DNA of 64,000 nt from Oscillospiraceae bacterium (GCA_015064955.1 SVRD01000007.1:47189-111188), one strand, 5' to 3'. Shown: positions 25,702 to 35,543, counted from the stretch's first letter. Numbers and translations are program-made. The notes: generated by a model from the sequence alone, not told the origin.

Positions 25702-28700
25702 ATGCGCTTAAAGGCAATAGAAATGCAGGGCTTTAAATCCTTCCCGGACAAGACCCGCATCACCTTTGACAGCGGAGTTACCGCCATTATCGGCCCTAAC
25801 GGAAGCGGCAAATCGAATATTTCCGATGCTATCCGCTGGGTTTTGGGCGAAATGAGCGCAAAATCTCTGCGCGGCAGCAGAATGGAGGACGTAATATTCA
25901 ACGGTACCGCCTCGCGTACTGCCGCAAATTGCGCCTCGGTAACGCTTTGTATCGACACCGAGGAGGAATATAACCGCGCAAACCACATCACTATCGAAAC
26001 CGACGCGGAGGCAGCAGAGCAGGAGGCGGCAAAGGGTAACGGCTACCGTTTGTCCGACGCTGCAGAGGTGAACGTCACCCGTAAGCTATACCGCAGCGGT
26101 GAAAGTGAGTATTATATAAACAAAAAACAGGTTCGTTTGAAGGATATCTACGAGCTGTTTTACGATACCGGTATCGGCAGAGAGGGCTATTCGGTTATCG
26201 GTCAGGGCAAAATCGCAGAGGTTCTTTCTCAAAAGGACGACGAGCGCCGCAGTATTTTTGAAGAGGCGGCGGGAATCTCGAAGATCCGCTATAAAAAATT
26301 AGAGGCGGAAAGAAAGCTCCGCGATACCGAAAACAACCTTGTCCGCGTGAACGACATCCTTTCGGAAATTTCCTCGCGCATCGGCCCGCTTGCAAAGGAA
26401 GCCGAAAACGCAAAGCAGTATCTTGTTCTGAGCGAGGAAAAGAAGGGAATTGAAATAACGCTTTGGCTTGACAGGCTCGATTATCTCCGTGCAAGACGAG
26501 TTGAATGCGAAACCGATCTTGCTGCCGCAAGGCTTGCGCTCGAAAAGGCAGAGCGTGAGGTTGCCGAATGTGATTCCGCAACCGACAGAATACTTAACGA
26601 AACCTACGAATATTCGCGTATGATGAGCGAATGCGAGCGCGAAAAGACCGAGGCTGTTCATAAAAAGGGCGAGGCAGAGGGCAGAAAGGCGGTTTGTGCA
26701 AACGATATCGCGCATGCCAACGAATCTGCTTCCGATGCGAGAGCACAGATCGCAGCATCTCTTGCCGAAAAGGAAGAGGCGGAAAAGATTACCGCCGAAT
26801 GTATCGCACTCAAGGAATCGCTTTCCGAAAAGCTGAAAAACGCCGAAGCCGAATCGGTAAATGCCGAAAAGGCTTACGAATCGGCAAGACAGGCATCGCT
26901 TGCCGCAGACCGCGAAAGCAATAATTCCGCCGCAAGACTCGAAATGCTTGTCGGCGACAAGGCAAAGCTTTCCGCACGTGAGGCGGGCTGTACCGCATCG
27001 CTCGAGGCAGAGCGCCGCTCGGCAAACGAAAACGCCGACAGACTCACCGCCGCGCGTGAGCGCTTGGCGGCACTCGAAGGCGAATTGACCAAGGTCGACG
27101 CCGAATTGGAAAAGGTAACAAAGCTTATCAACGGCACCGAAAACAAGATCGTTTCGCTCGATTACGAGCGAGTATCGCTTATGCAAAGCCTCCGTACCGC
27201 GAGCGAGGAGATAACCGCCGAAAAAATTGCGATTTCGGGTGAGGAGCAGCGCCGCGAGCAGCTGATGAGACTCGAAAATCTTTTGGAGGGCTATTCCGAA
27301 AGCGTAAAGAGAGTTATCAACGATTGCACATCGGGCGAGATACTCAACAACGGCGAAAAGATCGGACTATACGGCACCGTTTCAAATATCATTTCCTCCG
27401 ACAGCGAATACGTTATCGCGTTGGAGACCGCGCTTGCCGCTTCGGTGCAGTTTATTGTCGTCGACAAGGAATCCGATGCAAAGACGTGTATCCGCTATCT
27501 TAAAGAAAACAAGCTCGGCAGAGCGACATTCCTCCCTCTGCAAAGCGTAAACGGCAAAAAGAGCGACGTTTCGGCTATCAAGGATATGAAGGGGTATATC
27601 GGCATCGCGAGTGAGCTTGCAAAATACGATGAGCGCTTCGAGGGGGTTGTAAACGATCTGCTCGGAAGAACTGTTATTGCCGACAATATCGACTCGGCAT
27701 CGGCTATTGCAAGAAAGAGCGGATTCAAGATAAAGATAGTCACCCTCGACGGACAGATAATCAACGCGGGCGGCAGCTATACAGGCGGCTCCTCGGCTGT
27801 AAAGGTCGGCGTGTTTACACGTGCTATGGATATCGAGCGTCTCGCCGAATCCATAAAACAGCGTGAGGAAAAGATCGCGCAGATCGAAGAAAAGCGCCAA
27901 AAGCTCACTTCCGATTGCGAAAAGGCGGACAACGAGCTCGAGGAGCTCCGTTCCTCGCTTGCCGATGCAAATACCGCAAAGGCGGCTCACAGCGCGACAA
28001 GAGAATCGCTCGGTGTGCGTATCGAGGAGGAAAACAACCGTATCTCCTCGCTTTCTCTCGGCGATGAAATGCTTTTGAAGCTCACAAACGAGCTCGAAGA
28101 AATAAACAAAGAAATGAGTGCGCTTGAATCGGCGATAGCTTTGGCTTCCGAGGCAAGAGAAAAGGCGCGCAACGACGGCGAAGCACTCAAAAAATCCGAG
28201 GAATCGGCGTTTGCCACCGTCAGCGAGGCGAGAATGGCGCTCTTCTCGGTAAAGAACGAATTCGGCGTTGCGGAGGAAAGACTCGAGCTTTCGCGCCGCC
28301 GCGAAACCGAGCTTCAGGCGCGTATCACGCTTGGCAACTCAGCTATCGAAAAAGCCGATGCCTTGATTGCGGAACGCACCAATGAAACCGGACTGCTTAA
28401 TGCCGAATGTGCCGAATGTGACAACGTTATTGCAAATTGCGATAAACGCTTGGCAACGCTTATGAGCGACCGCGAGGGCAAGGAAAAGCAGCTCGGCGAA
28501 ATGAGAACCAAGCAAAAGGCGGTTGCTTCCGCGAAGGAGGAAGCATTCCGCGCGGTTACCGAAGCGGAAATGAAGTCCACCTCGGTGAACACCGAATACG
28601 ATACCGTTACCTCAAAGCTTTGGGACGAATACGAGCTCACCTATTCCGATGCCGTACGCTTCCGTCTGCCCAAGGAACAAATGGAAAAGGGCGCATCGAG

Positions 28701-29358
28701 GCTCGCAACGCTCAAGGCGAAGATTCGTGCGATGGGAGTTATCAACGTAAATGCAGTTGAGGAATACCGCGTAACAAAGGAACGCTACGATTTCCTCACC
28801 GCACAGACCGACGACTTGAACAAAACCCGTCTCTCGCTCGACAAGACCATCACAAAGCTTGCATCGGGTATGAAGGAGACCTTCCTCGAATGCTTCGAAA
28901 AGATAAATACCGAATTCAATGCCGTGTTTACCGAGCTTTTCGGCGGCGGCAGTGCGAGAGCCGAGCTTACCGATCCGATGCTTCCGCTCGAATGCGGTAT
29001 AGATATCGTGCTCAAGGTACCGGGAAAGAGCGTTCGCTCGATTTCGCTGCTTTCGGGCGGCGAGCAGTCGTTTGCGGCTATCTCGCTCTATCTTGCGCTC
29101 CAGCGCGTAAACCCCAGCCCGTTCTGTGTATTCGACGAGATCGAATCTGCGCTTGACGACGTGAATATCGTAAAGCTCGCGTCCTACGTGCGCCGCAACA
29201 GCGATAAGACACAGTATATTCTTATCACTCACCGCCGCGGCACTATGGAGCGTGCCGACACTATCTACGGCATCACAATGCGTCAAAAGGGTATTTCCGA
29301 CTATATGAAGCTGAATATGGCGAAGCTGGATGATATCATCAAAGAATACGCCGAATAA
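25702..29358 (+). CDS. smc: Chromosome segregation ATPase SMC
   Basis: 1218 aa. Core of the condensin-like complex. Walker A GPNGSGKSNISDAI is at residue 32, followed by WVLGEMSAKSLRG; two long coiled-coil arms (about 170-505 and 680-1035) surround a hinge (about 515-665, GLYGTVSNIISSDSEYVIALE and GGSYTGGSSAVKVG). The C-terminal head has LLSGGEQSFAAISL and Walker B SPFCVFDEIESALDD (about 1140). Starts 4 bp after the radical SAM gene. scpA and scpB are not in the window. The stop is directly followed by structured element copy 2. Confidence 0.97.
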   Translation: MRLKAIEMQGFKSFPDKTRITFDSGVTAIIGPNGSGKSNISDAIRWVLGEMSAKSLRGSRMEDVIFNGTASRTAANCASVTLCIDTEEEYNRANHITIETDAEAAEQEAAKGNGYRLSDAAEVNVTRKLYRSGESEYYINKKQVRLKDIYELFYDTGIGREGYSVIGQGKIAEVLSQKDDERRSIFEEAAGISKIRYKKLEAERKLRDTENNLVRVNDILSEISSRIGPLAKEAENAKQYLVLSEEKKGIEITLWLDRLDYLRARRVECETDLAAARLALEKAEREVAECDSATDRILNETYEYSRMMSECEREKTEAVHKKGEAEGRKAVCANDIAHANESASDARAQIAASLAEKEEAEKITAECIALKESLSEKLKNAEAESVNAEKAYESARQASLAADRESNNSAARLEMLVGDKAKLSAREAGCTASLEAERRSANENADRLTAARERLAALEGELTKVDAELEKVTKLINGTENKIVSLDYERVSLMQSLRTASEEITAEKIAISGEEQRREQLMRLENLLEGYSESVKRVINDCTSGEILNNGEKIGLYGTVSNIISSDSEYVIALETALAASVQFIVVDKESDAKTCIRYLKENKLGRATFLPLQSVNGKKSDVSAIKDMKGYIGIASELAKYDERFEGVVNDLLGRTVIADNIDSASAIARKSGFKIKIVTLDGQIINAGGSYTGGSSAVKVGVFTRAMDIERLAESIKQREEKIAQIEEKRQKLTSDCEKADNELEELRSSLADANTAKAAHSATRESLGVRIEEENNRISSLSLGDEMLLKLTNELEEINKEMSALESAIALASEAREKARNDGEALKKSEESAFATVSEARMALFSVKNEFGVAEERLELSRRRETELQARITLGNSAIEKADALIAERTNETGLLNAECAECDNVIANCDKRLATLMSDREGKEKQLGEMRTKQKAVASAKEEAFRAVTEAEMKSTSVNTEYDTVTSKLWDEYELTYSDAVRFRLPKEQMEKGASRLATLKAKIRAMGVINVNAVEEYRVTKERYDFLTAQTDDLNKTRLSLDKTITKLASGMKETFLECFEKINTEFNAVFTELFGGGSARAELTDPMLPLECGIDIVLKVPGKSVRSISLLSGGEQSFAAISLYLALQRVNPSPFCVFDEIESALDDVNIVKLASYVRRNSDKTQYILITHRRGTMERADTIYGITMRQKGISDYMKLNMAKLDDIIKEYAE

Positions 29359-29360
29359 AA

Positions 29361-29520
29361 GCTCCGCTTTCGACAAAAAACACAAGTTTTTGTCGGAAAC
29401 CGCTGCGGCGGGTTTGTGAGCACCGTTCGTTCGCACAGCATTTGTGCGCGGCACTTTGTGCCTTGTCCAAATGCTCGGCGCTCTAATGAATAAAAATCCA
29501 CGCACATGTCGCGGATTTTT
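29361..29520 (+). ncRNA. Structured RNA-like element, copy 2 (between smc and ftsY)
   Basis: 160 nt with the same helix order as 1597-1762. Seen: GCTCCGCTTT, then hairpin CGACAAAAA/TTTTTGTCG (29371-29379, 29387-29395); small hairpin near CCGCTGCGGCGG; helix GAGCACCG (29418-29425) with CGGCGCTC (29476-29483); hairpin CGCACA/TGTGCG (29432-29437, 29443-29448) whose loop GCATT can pair with AATGC at 29470-29474 (pseudoknot); hairpin GGCAC/GTGCC; TTGTCC (29463-29468); and a closing hairpin AAAAATCC...GGATTTTT with loop CACATGT that also looks like the smc terminator. Helix sequences differ from copy 1 but pairing is kept. Family not recognised. Confidence 0.65.
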
Positions 29521-29619
29521 ATGAGATTTTATGGTATGAGATGTGGCTTTGAATCTGCGCTCGCCACAAACTTTTTAAAACGTCCGTGACGGCGCATACC
29601 GCCCAACACCAAAAACACC

Positions 29620-29637
29620 TGAAATGAGGTTATTTCA
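29620..29637 (+). promoter_or_regulatory. Hairpin presenting the ftsY ribosome binding site
   Basis: TGAAAT (29620-29625) pairs with ATTTCA (29632-29637) and the loop gaggtt carries the ribosome binding site; the ATG follows the stem directly. Confidence 0.4.
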
Positions 29638-30552
29638 ATGAGTTTTTTCGATAAATTAAAAAACGGCTTAAAAAAGACAAAGGATGCGCTTTTAAAGCCG
29701 GTAAACGATCTGTTTTCGTCCTACGACAAGGTTGACGATGACTTTTACGATGAGCTTTGCGATCTGCTTATTATGGCGGACGTCGGAGTTGAAACCTCGG
29801 ATTATCTTGTAAACGAGCTCAGAACTCGTTTGAAGGAAAAAAAGATAAAGGACGCGAATATCGCACGTGACGAATTTCGCGATATTCTCAAAGAGGCAGT
29901 CGGCGAAAGCGGGGAATTGACATTCGGCGACGGCTTGAACGTCATTCTCGTTATCGGCGTAAACGGTGTGGGCAAGACCACGTCTATCGGTAAGATAGCG
30001 CATTGTCTTTGCGAACAGAACAAAAAGGTTATGCTTGCCGCCGCAGATACATTCCGTGCCGCCGCTGCCGAGCAGCTTGCGATCTGGGCGGAGCGAAACA
30101 ATACCCAGATAATCCGTCAGAACGAGGGAGCAGACCCTGCCGCAGTTGTTTTCGATGCGGTTGCCGCCGCTAAAAAGGCGGGAAGCGACGTGCTTATCGT
30201 TGACACCGCAGGCAGACTTCACAACAAGAAAAACCTTATCGACGAGCTTGCGAAGATAAACCGTGTTATCGACCGCGAAGCACCCGGTGCAACACGTGAA
30301 ACGCTTCTTGTGCTCGATGCATCGACAGGTCAGAATGCGCTTATTCAGGCAAAGGAATTCGGCCGTGCGGCGAATATCACCGGTCTTGTGCTCACCAAGC
30401 TCGACGGAACCGCAAAGGGCGGTATCATTCTTGCGATCCGCCGCGAGCTCGGTATTCCCGTCAAATTTATCGGTGTGGGCGAGGGAATCGACGATTTGCG
30501 CCCCTTCGACCCGAGTGAATTTATCGATGCCTTCTTTGAGGACGAAAAATAA
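29638..30552 (+). CDS. ftsY: Signal recognition particle receptor FtsY
   Basis: 304 aa, membrane-associated GTPase that docks the Ffh-ribosome complex at the translocon. It is the short form with NG domains only and no acidic A domain. GTPase motifs: GVNGVGKTTSIGKIAH (about 104), DTFRAAAAEQL, DTAGRLHNKKNLIDEL (about 186), TKLDGTAKGG (about 250) and the GVGEGIDDLRPFDPSEF end. It follows smc after 279 bp that hold structured element copy 2. The stop overlaps the rdgB start (TAATG). Confidence 0.96.
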   Translation: MSFFDKLKNGLKKTKDALLKPVNDLFSSYDKVDDDFYDELCDLLIMADVGVETSDYLVNELRTRLKEKKIKDANIARDEFRDILKEAVGESGELTFGDGLNVILVIGVNGVGKTTSIGKIAHCLCEQNKKVMLAAADTFRAAAAEQLAIWAERNNTQIIRQNEGADPAAVVFDAVAAAKKAGSDVLIVDTAGRLHNKKNLIDELAKINRVIDREAPGATRETLLVLDASTGQNALIQAKEFGRAANITGLVLTKLDGTAKGGIILAIRRELGIPVKFIGVGEGIDDLRPFDPSEFIDAFFEDEK

Positions 30553-31154
30553 TGATAAAGATCGTTTTTGCAACAAACAATTCTCACAAGGTGGCTGAAT
30601 TTTCCTCCTGCTTTGAACAAATGGGGGTAGAAGCCGAAATTATCACGATAAAGCAAACCGGCTTTACCGGCGAAATCATCGAGGACGCCGACAGCTTCGA
30701 GGGCAACGCATTTATCAAGGCAAAGACTCTTTGCGACTATACCGGTCTTATTTCGGTTGCCGACGACAGCGGACTCGAGGTAGATGCTCTCGGCGGTGCG
30801 CCCGGAGTTTATTCGGCGCGTTATTCGGGTGAAAATGCGACCGACAGAGAAAATATCGACAAGCTTCTTTTTGAGCTTTCAAAGCTTCCGAATGCCGACA
30901 GAAGCGCAAGATTCGTCTGCTCGCTCTGTGTTTGCCGTCCCGACGGCGAAACACTCTACGTGCGCGGCGAGAGCGATGGAATTATAATCGACGAGCTCCG
31001 TGGAGAAGGCAGGTTCGGCTATGATCCCGTATTTTATTATCCTCCGATGGATAAGACCTTTGCCGAAATGAGCTCCGAGGAAAAGAACTCGGTCAGCCAT
31101 AGAGGAAGGGCTATTGAAAAATTGTTGAAGCACAAGGATTTTTTCACCGAATAG
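30552..31154 (+). CDS. rdgB: Non-canonical purine NTP pyrophosphatase
   Basis: 200 aa, HAM1/RdgB family; it removes ITP, dITP and XTP from the pool. Motifs: FATNNSHKVAEF at the start, ADDSGLEVDALGGAPGVYSARYSG (about 66), GEGRFGYDPVFYYP (about 152) and SHRGRAIEKL at the end. Length is normal. It shares one base with ftsY. Confidence 0.94.
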   Translation: MIKIVFATNNSHKVAEFSSCFEQMGVEAEIITIKQTGFTGEIIEDADSFEGNAFIKAKTLCDYTGLISVADDSGLEVDALGGAPGVYSARYSGENATDRENIDKLLFELSKLPNADRSARFVCSLCVCRPDGETLYVRGESDGIIIDELRGEGRFGYDPVFYYPPMDKTFAEMSSEEKNSVSHRGRAIEKLLKHKDFFTE

Positions 31155-31167
31155 ACACCTCACGCCG

Positions 31168-31196
31168 TTGACACGGTGTACATAATATGTTAAAAT
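31168..31196 (+). promoter_or_regulatory. Promoter for the cdaA-cdaR-recJ-relA unit
   Basis: TTGACA (31168-31173), 17 bp, TAAAAT (31191-31196), 48 bp before the cdaA ATG. Confidence 0.8.
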
Positions 31197-31244
31197 GTTT
31201 TAATTAATCCATTACATTTGTTTGCCCGAAGGGAGAGCGAGAGA

Positions 31245-32120
31245 ATGAACGCGTTCCTTGATTATCTCGAATACGTCTGGAACCAGCTTGCAAGCATTCG
31301 TATTATTGATATTTTGGATATTATGATCGTTGCTTTGCTGCTGTTTTGGCTTATAAAATTTGTCCGCGGACGCCGTGCGGGCAAGCTTTTGCTCGGCGTC
31401 GGCGTGCTGTTTTTGCTTTTGCTTGTAAGCAGTCTTTTGGATATGCGTGCGCTCAACTTTATATTGAACAGCGTGGTCTCGGTCGGCTTGATAGCGATAG
31501 TTATCGTTTTTCAGCCCGAATTGCGAAGCGCGCTCGAAAAGGTGGGCGGACTCAGCGACAACTTCAAGGGCAGAATGGATAGCGACGAGGCGTCTGTTGT
31601 CCGATCGGCTATCGGCGAGATAAGCGTTGCAGCAGAAGAGCTTTCAAAAACGAAAACCGGCGCGCTGATAGTTTTCGAGCGCAACACAAGACTCGGCGAT
31701 GTTATACGTACCGGTACGACTGTCGATGCGGTCGCATCGTCATTCCTCTTGGGCAACATATTTTATAATAAAGCACCTATGCACGACGGCGCGGTTATTA
31801 TCCGCAAGGGCCGTGTGCACGCCGCAGGCTGCTTTCTTCCGCTTTCGGCAAACAGCAATATCGTAAAAGAGCTCGGAACAAGACACCGCGCCGCGATCGG
31901 TATGAGCGAAAACAGCGATGCGATCGTTTTGGTCGTTTCCGAGGAAACGGGCGGAATCTCTGTCGCAGTCGACGGCAATCTCAACCGCAATATTTCGAGA
32001 TCCGAGCTTGAGGAATACCTTGTTTCTCAGCTCCTTGACGAAAATAAAAAGAATATTACTCAGGTGGTAAAGGGAAAATTCTTCAAAAAGGGCGGTGACG
32101 GCAAGGATGAACAAAAATGA
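31245..32120 (+). CDS. cdaA: Diadenylate cyclase CdaA
   Basis: 291 aa from the ATG at 31245, which follows GAAGGGAGAG; the track start is upstream of it. It makes c-di-AMP, which controls potassium and osmolyte transport. Three N-terminal membrane helices (about 15-85) precede the DAC domain: FQPELRSALEKVGG (about 95), the active-site DGA in MHDGAVIIRKGRVHAAGCFLP (about 180) and GTRHRAAIGMSE (about 215). It overlaps cdaR by 14 bp. The glmM gene that usually follows cdaR is absent; recJ comes instead. Confidence 0.95.
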   Translation: MNAFLDYLEYVWNQLASIRIIDILDIMIVALLLFWLIKFVRGRRAGKLLLGVGVLFLLLLVSSLLDMRALNFILNSVVSVGLIAIVIVFQPELRSALEKVGGLSDNFKGRMDSDEASVVRSAIGEISVAAEELSKTKTGALIVFERNTRLGDVIRTGTTVDAVASSFLLGNIFYNKAPMHDGAVIIRKGRVHAAGCFLPLSANSNIVKELGTRHRAAIGMSENSDAIVLVVSEETGGISVAVDGNLNRNISRSELEEYLVSQLLDENKKNITQVVKGKFFKKGGDGKDEQK

Positions 32121-33396
32121 TATGATCGGATCGGGCACAAAGCAGACCGAGCGTATGACACGTTCAAGCAGAATTGCACTTCTCCTTGTTTCGATCATCG
32201 GCGGATTTGTCCTCTGGGTTTATGCGATCGGCTACGACAGCACTCTGTTCGAGCGCACATTTGACGGTGTCGCCGTTGAAATAGAGGGCGAATCGAGACT
32301 CGTTACCGAAAAGGGATTTACTCTTGCGGAGGGTCAGACATTTTCATCGGTAACGATCGTGGCAAAGGGCAAGCGAAGCGAGCTGAACGAGCTTGATGCA
32401 TCGGATTTCCGCGCAGTTATCGACGTTTCTCAGGCAACCGGCGCGGGCAATCAGCATTTGAATATCGTTGTATATTCGCCCAACGGTATCGAGGTCGTTT
32501 CACAGTCCTCGACTACCGCGACCGTGTTTGTTGACGAATTTACCCAGCGCAACGAGCTTATATCGGTTTCGGTCGAAACGGGAAGCAATTACGTTATGTC
32601 CGAGGGAGTTACTTTTGTAAACGCGGTTGCAAATCCGCTGACTGTTCTTGTGAGCGGACCTGCGTCGGTGCTTGATTCCATCGACAAGGCGATTGTGAGA
32701 TTCAATCTCGACGGACAGTCTATAAACGATAATATCTACGGTTACGGCGCGATCGAATTGCTTGATAAAAACGGCAAAGTGATCGAAAATCCCTATATTA
32801 CCGTTTCTGAAACGACAGCATACGTCAGTATAACCGTAACAAAGCAAAAAACCGTTCCGGTAAAGGTTGCGTTCACCGGCGGAATATTTGATCCGAGCGA
32901 GGTTGATATTCAGCTTTCGGCGGCATCGGTTATCGTTTCGGGCTCGCCCGAGGCATTGAAGGGAATCGACGAGCTTGTGCTCAATATCGACGAAACGACG
33001 ATAAACGGCGAAGGAACTTTTGAATTCCCGGTAAGCGCGATGCTCCCCGACGGTGTTAAAAACGATTCGGGTGTGTCGAAGATAAGCGCAAATGTGGTTT
33101 TGCCGAAGCTTGCCGTGCGCGGATACCACATCAAAGAAAAGAATATTACCGTTATCAATCTTCCCGAGGGAAGCGAATTTACGATAAACAACGGATTGGA
33201 TATAACCCTCATCGGCCCGCGTGATGCGTTTGATGATATAGACCGCGGCGCGATAACCGCGACTGTCGATTTCTACAACGTTACCGTCGAGTCCGACGGA
33301 AGCTACACCGCGGAGGCGACTATATCGCTCGGCGGCGAATATCCCTTGATTTATCTGCAAAATATTTCTTATAAAGTGAACTTTACAGTCGAATAA
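32107..33396 (+). CDS. cdaR: YbbR-domain protein CdaR
   Basis: 429 aa from the ATG at 32107 (ATG at 32122 is an alternative). One N-terminal helix (SSRIALLLVSIIGGFVLWVYAIG) places the rest outside the membrane. About four YbbR repeats follow, recognisable by recurring V-x-V-x-G segments (KTVPVKVAFTGG, SVIVSGSPEAL, TLIGPRDAFDDID). CdaR binds and modulates CdaA; the overlap with cdaA fits. Confidence 0.88.
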   Translation: MNKNDMIGSGTKQTERMTRSSRIALLLVSIIGGFVLWVYAIGYDSTLFERTFDGVAVEIEGESRLVTEKGFTLAEGQTFSSVTIVAKGKRSELNELDASDFRAVIDVSQATGAGNQHLNIVVYSPNGIEVVSQSSTTATVFVDEFTQRNELISVSVETGSNYVMSEGVTFVNAVANPLTVLVSGPASVLDSIDKAIVRFNLDGQSINDNIYGYGAIELLDKNGKVIENPYITVSETTAYVSITVTKQKTVPVKVAFTGGIFDPSEVDIQLSAASVIVSGSPEALKGIDELVLNIDETTINGEGTFEFPVSAMLPDGVKNDSGVSKISANVVLPKLAVRGYHIKEKNITVINLPEGSEFTINNGLDITLIGPRDAFDDIDRGAITATVDFYNVTVESDGSYTAEATISLGGEYPLIYLQNISYKVNFTVE

Positions 33397-33443
33397 GGTT
33401 TTTGGCTGTTACCTATAATCTCAAAGACAGAGAGGTGAGCAAA

Positions 33444-35537
33444 TTGAACAACCGTGAATGGCTCGTGCGTAAGCCCGACGAAGCACTTGCGGCAAAAATC
33501 GCCAAGGAATGTGCTTTGCTTCCGCTTACCGCAAAAATACTTATCAACCGCGAGCTTACCGACAAGAAATCGGTGCTTGCATTTCTCGATAAGGATTCTA
33601 TGCCGCTTTACGATCCGTTTCTTTTAAAGGATATGGACAAGGCGGTGGACCGCATTAAAGCGGCGATATCCCAAAGAGAACGTATTTGCATCTACGGTGA
33701 CTATGACGTTGACGGTGTTACAAGCACGGTTATGCTCTATCTCTATCTTTGCTCCAAAGGGGTTGAATGCGAATATTTTATCCCCGAGCGTATTTCCGAG
33801 GGCTACGGTCTGAGTCTTCCGGTTATTGAAAAGATGAAGGGCAAGGTAGACCTTATCATCACCGTTGATACCGGTGTGACTGCTGTTGCAGAAGCCGAAT
33901 ATGCTAAAAGCGTGGGAATAGATATGGTCATTACCGACCACCATTCCTGCCGTGAAATACTTCCCGATGCTGTGGCGGTAGTAAACCCTCACCGCGAGGA
34001 CAGCGAATACCCCTTCCGCAATCTTGCGGGTGTCGGCGTTGTGTTCAAGCTGCTTTGCGCGCTCGAGGGTAATACCGACCGAATACTCGAGCTTTATTCC
34101 GATATAATCGCTGTCGGTACTGTTGCCGACGTTATGCCGATAATCGACGAAAACCGCCGCATTACCGGAATCGGACTCAAAAGACTTGCCGAAACCGACA
34201 ATCTCGGTCTGCTTGCACTTATGCGCCGTGCAGGTATTGTAAAATACGGCAAAAGAGTCAAAAAGATCACCTCCGCAACGGTCGGCTACGTGCTTGCGCC
34301 GCGTATCAATGCGGCGGGCAGAATCGCCTGTGCGTCGCGCGCGGTCGAGCTTCTGCTTACAAAAGACAACGACGAGGCGGATGCTATTGCCGAGGAGCTT
34401 TGCGAGATAAATAAGCTCCGTCAGGCGACCGAGCAAAAAATTTACGAGCAGGCTGTCGAGATGATCGAGGAAAGATTCCTCGACGACCGCTTCCTTGTGC
34501 TTTCCTATGACGGCTGGCATCAGGGAGTTATCGGTGTCGTTGCATCGAAGATAGCCGAGCGCTATTCGAGACCCTGCATACTTTTCTCGCTTGACGGCGA
34601 CACTGCAAAGGGCTCGGGCAGAAGCATAAAGGGCTTTTCGCTTATGGATGCGCTTTCCTCCTGCGGTGATCTTTTGATCGAATACGGCGGGCATGAATTG
34701 GCTGCGGGTCTTTCGATAGACGGTGCGAATATCGATGCATTCCGCGAAAAGCTTAATGAATATGCGACTCCGATACTTACCGCGAGCGATTCGGCTGTTC
34801 CGTTGGACGTCGAATGTGTTGCAAGCTTTTCCGACCTTACCGAAAAGGGTATCGAGGAGCTTCTGCTTCTGGAGCCGTTCGGTCTTTCCAATCCCCAACC
34901 GGTTTTTGTTCTTCGCAACGCGGTATTGCGCGATATTGTTCCGCTTTCTCAGGGTAAGCACGTGAGATTCCGCATAACCGGCTATGAAAACGGCAAAAAC
35001 CATTCTTTGAACGCCGTTTGCTTCGGAGTTCCGTTTGACAGCTTCGCTTATTGCGAGGGCGATATCTGTGATTTGGTGTTCACTGCGGACATCAATGAAT
35101 ATATGGGGGCGCGCACTCCTCAGCTGTTTATAAAGGAGATGAAGCTTTCGGAAAAGGAGCAGAACGATATTTCTGTCTGCAACGAAAGGTTCGGAATGCT
35201 TTTATCGGGCGAGAGATACGACGGCTTTGAAAACGACATTCCCGATCTTGCCGAATTTCGTAATATTTTCCGCTATATCCGCAGAGAAGCGGGCCACGAG
35301 GGAAGAAATCTTTCGATAACCTCGGCGGTCAGAACTCTCGCGCAGGGATTTGAGATTTCGGTTTCTCACTGCAAGTTCAAAATTATTCTCGAGGTATTGA
35401 GTGAGCAAGGGCTCATCTCCGTCGAATACCGCAAAGGCGGTAACAGCTTCTTCCTGAAGATGCAACCGTCCGGCGGGAAGATCAATATTGATGAATCGCC
35501 TCTCCTCCGTGCTATCCGCTCGGGGAGACAAGGGTAA
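33444..35537 (+). CDS. recJ: Single-stranded-DNA exonuclease RecJ
   Basis: 697 aa from the TTG at 33444, which sits 6 bp after AGAGGTG (the TTG at 33402 has no such site). 5'-3' exonuclease of the DHH family used in recombinational repair. Motifs: ICIYGDYDVDGVTST (about 80), VDTGV (about 140), TDHHSC (about 166), NPHR, and the DHHA1 signature GSGRSIKGFSLMDALSSCGD... with GGHELAAGLSI (about 415). The C-terminal 120 residues go beyond the OB fold and include a winged-helix-like end. It runs directly into relA (6 bp gap). Confidence 0.94.
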   Translation: MNNREWLVRKPDEALAAKIAKECALLPLTAKILINRELTDKKSVLAFLDKDSMPLYDPFLLKDMDKAVDRIKAAISQRERICIYGDYDVDGVTSTVMLYLYLCSKGVECEYFIPERISEGYGLSLPVIEKMKGKVDLIITVDTGVTAVAEAEYAKSVGIDMVITDHHSCREILPDAVAVVNPHREDSEYPFRNLAGVGVVFKLLCALEGNTDRILELYSDIIAVGTVADVMPIIDENRRITGIGLKRLAETDNLGLLALMRRAGIVKYGKRVKKITSATVGYVLAPRINAAGRIACASRAVELLLTKDNDEADAIAEELCEINKLRQATEQKIYEQAVEMIEERFLDDRFLVLSYDGWHQGVIGVVASKIAERYSRPCILFSLDGDTAKGSGRSIKGFSLMDALSSCGDLLIEYGGHELAAGLSIDGANIDAFREKLNEYATPILTASDSAVPLDVECVASFSDLTEKGIEELLLLEPFGLSNPQPVFVLRNAVLRDIVPLSQGKHVRFRITGYENGKNHSLNAVCFGVPFDSFAYCEGDICDLVFTADINEYMGARTPQLFIKEMKLSEKEQNDISVCNERFGMLLSGERYDGFENDIPDLAEFRNIFRYIRREAGHEGRNLSITSAVRTLAQGFEISVSHCKFKIILEVLSEQGLISVEYRKGGNSFFLKMQPSGGKINIDESPLLRAIRSGRQG

Positions 35538-35543
35538 ATAACG

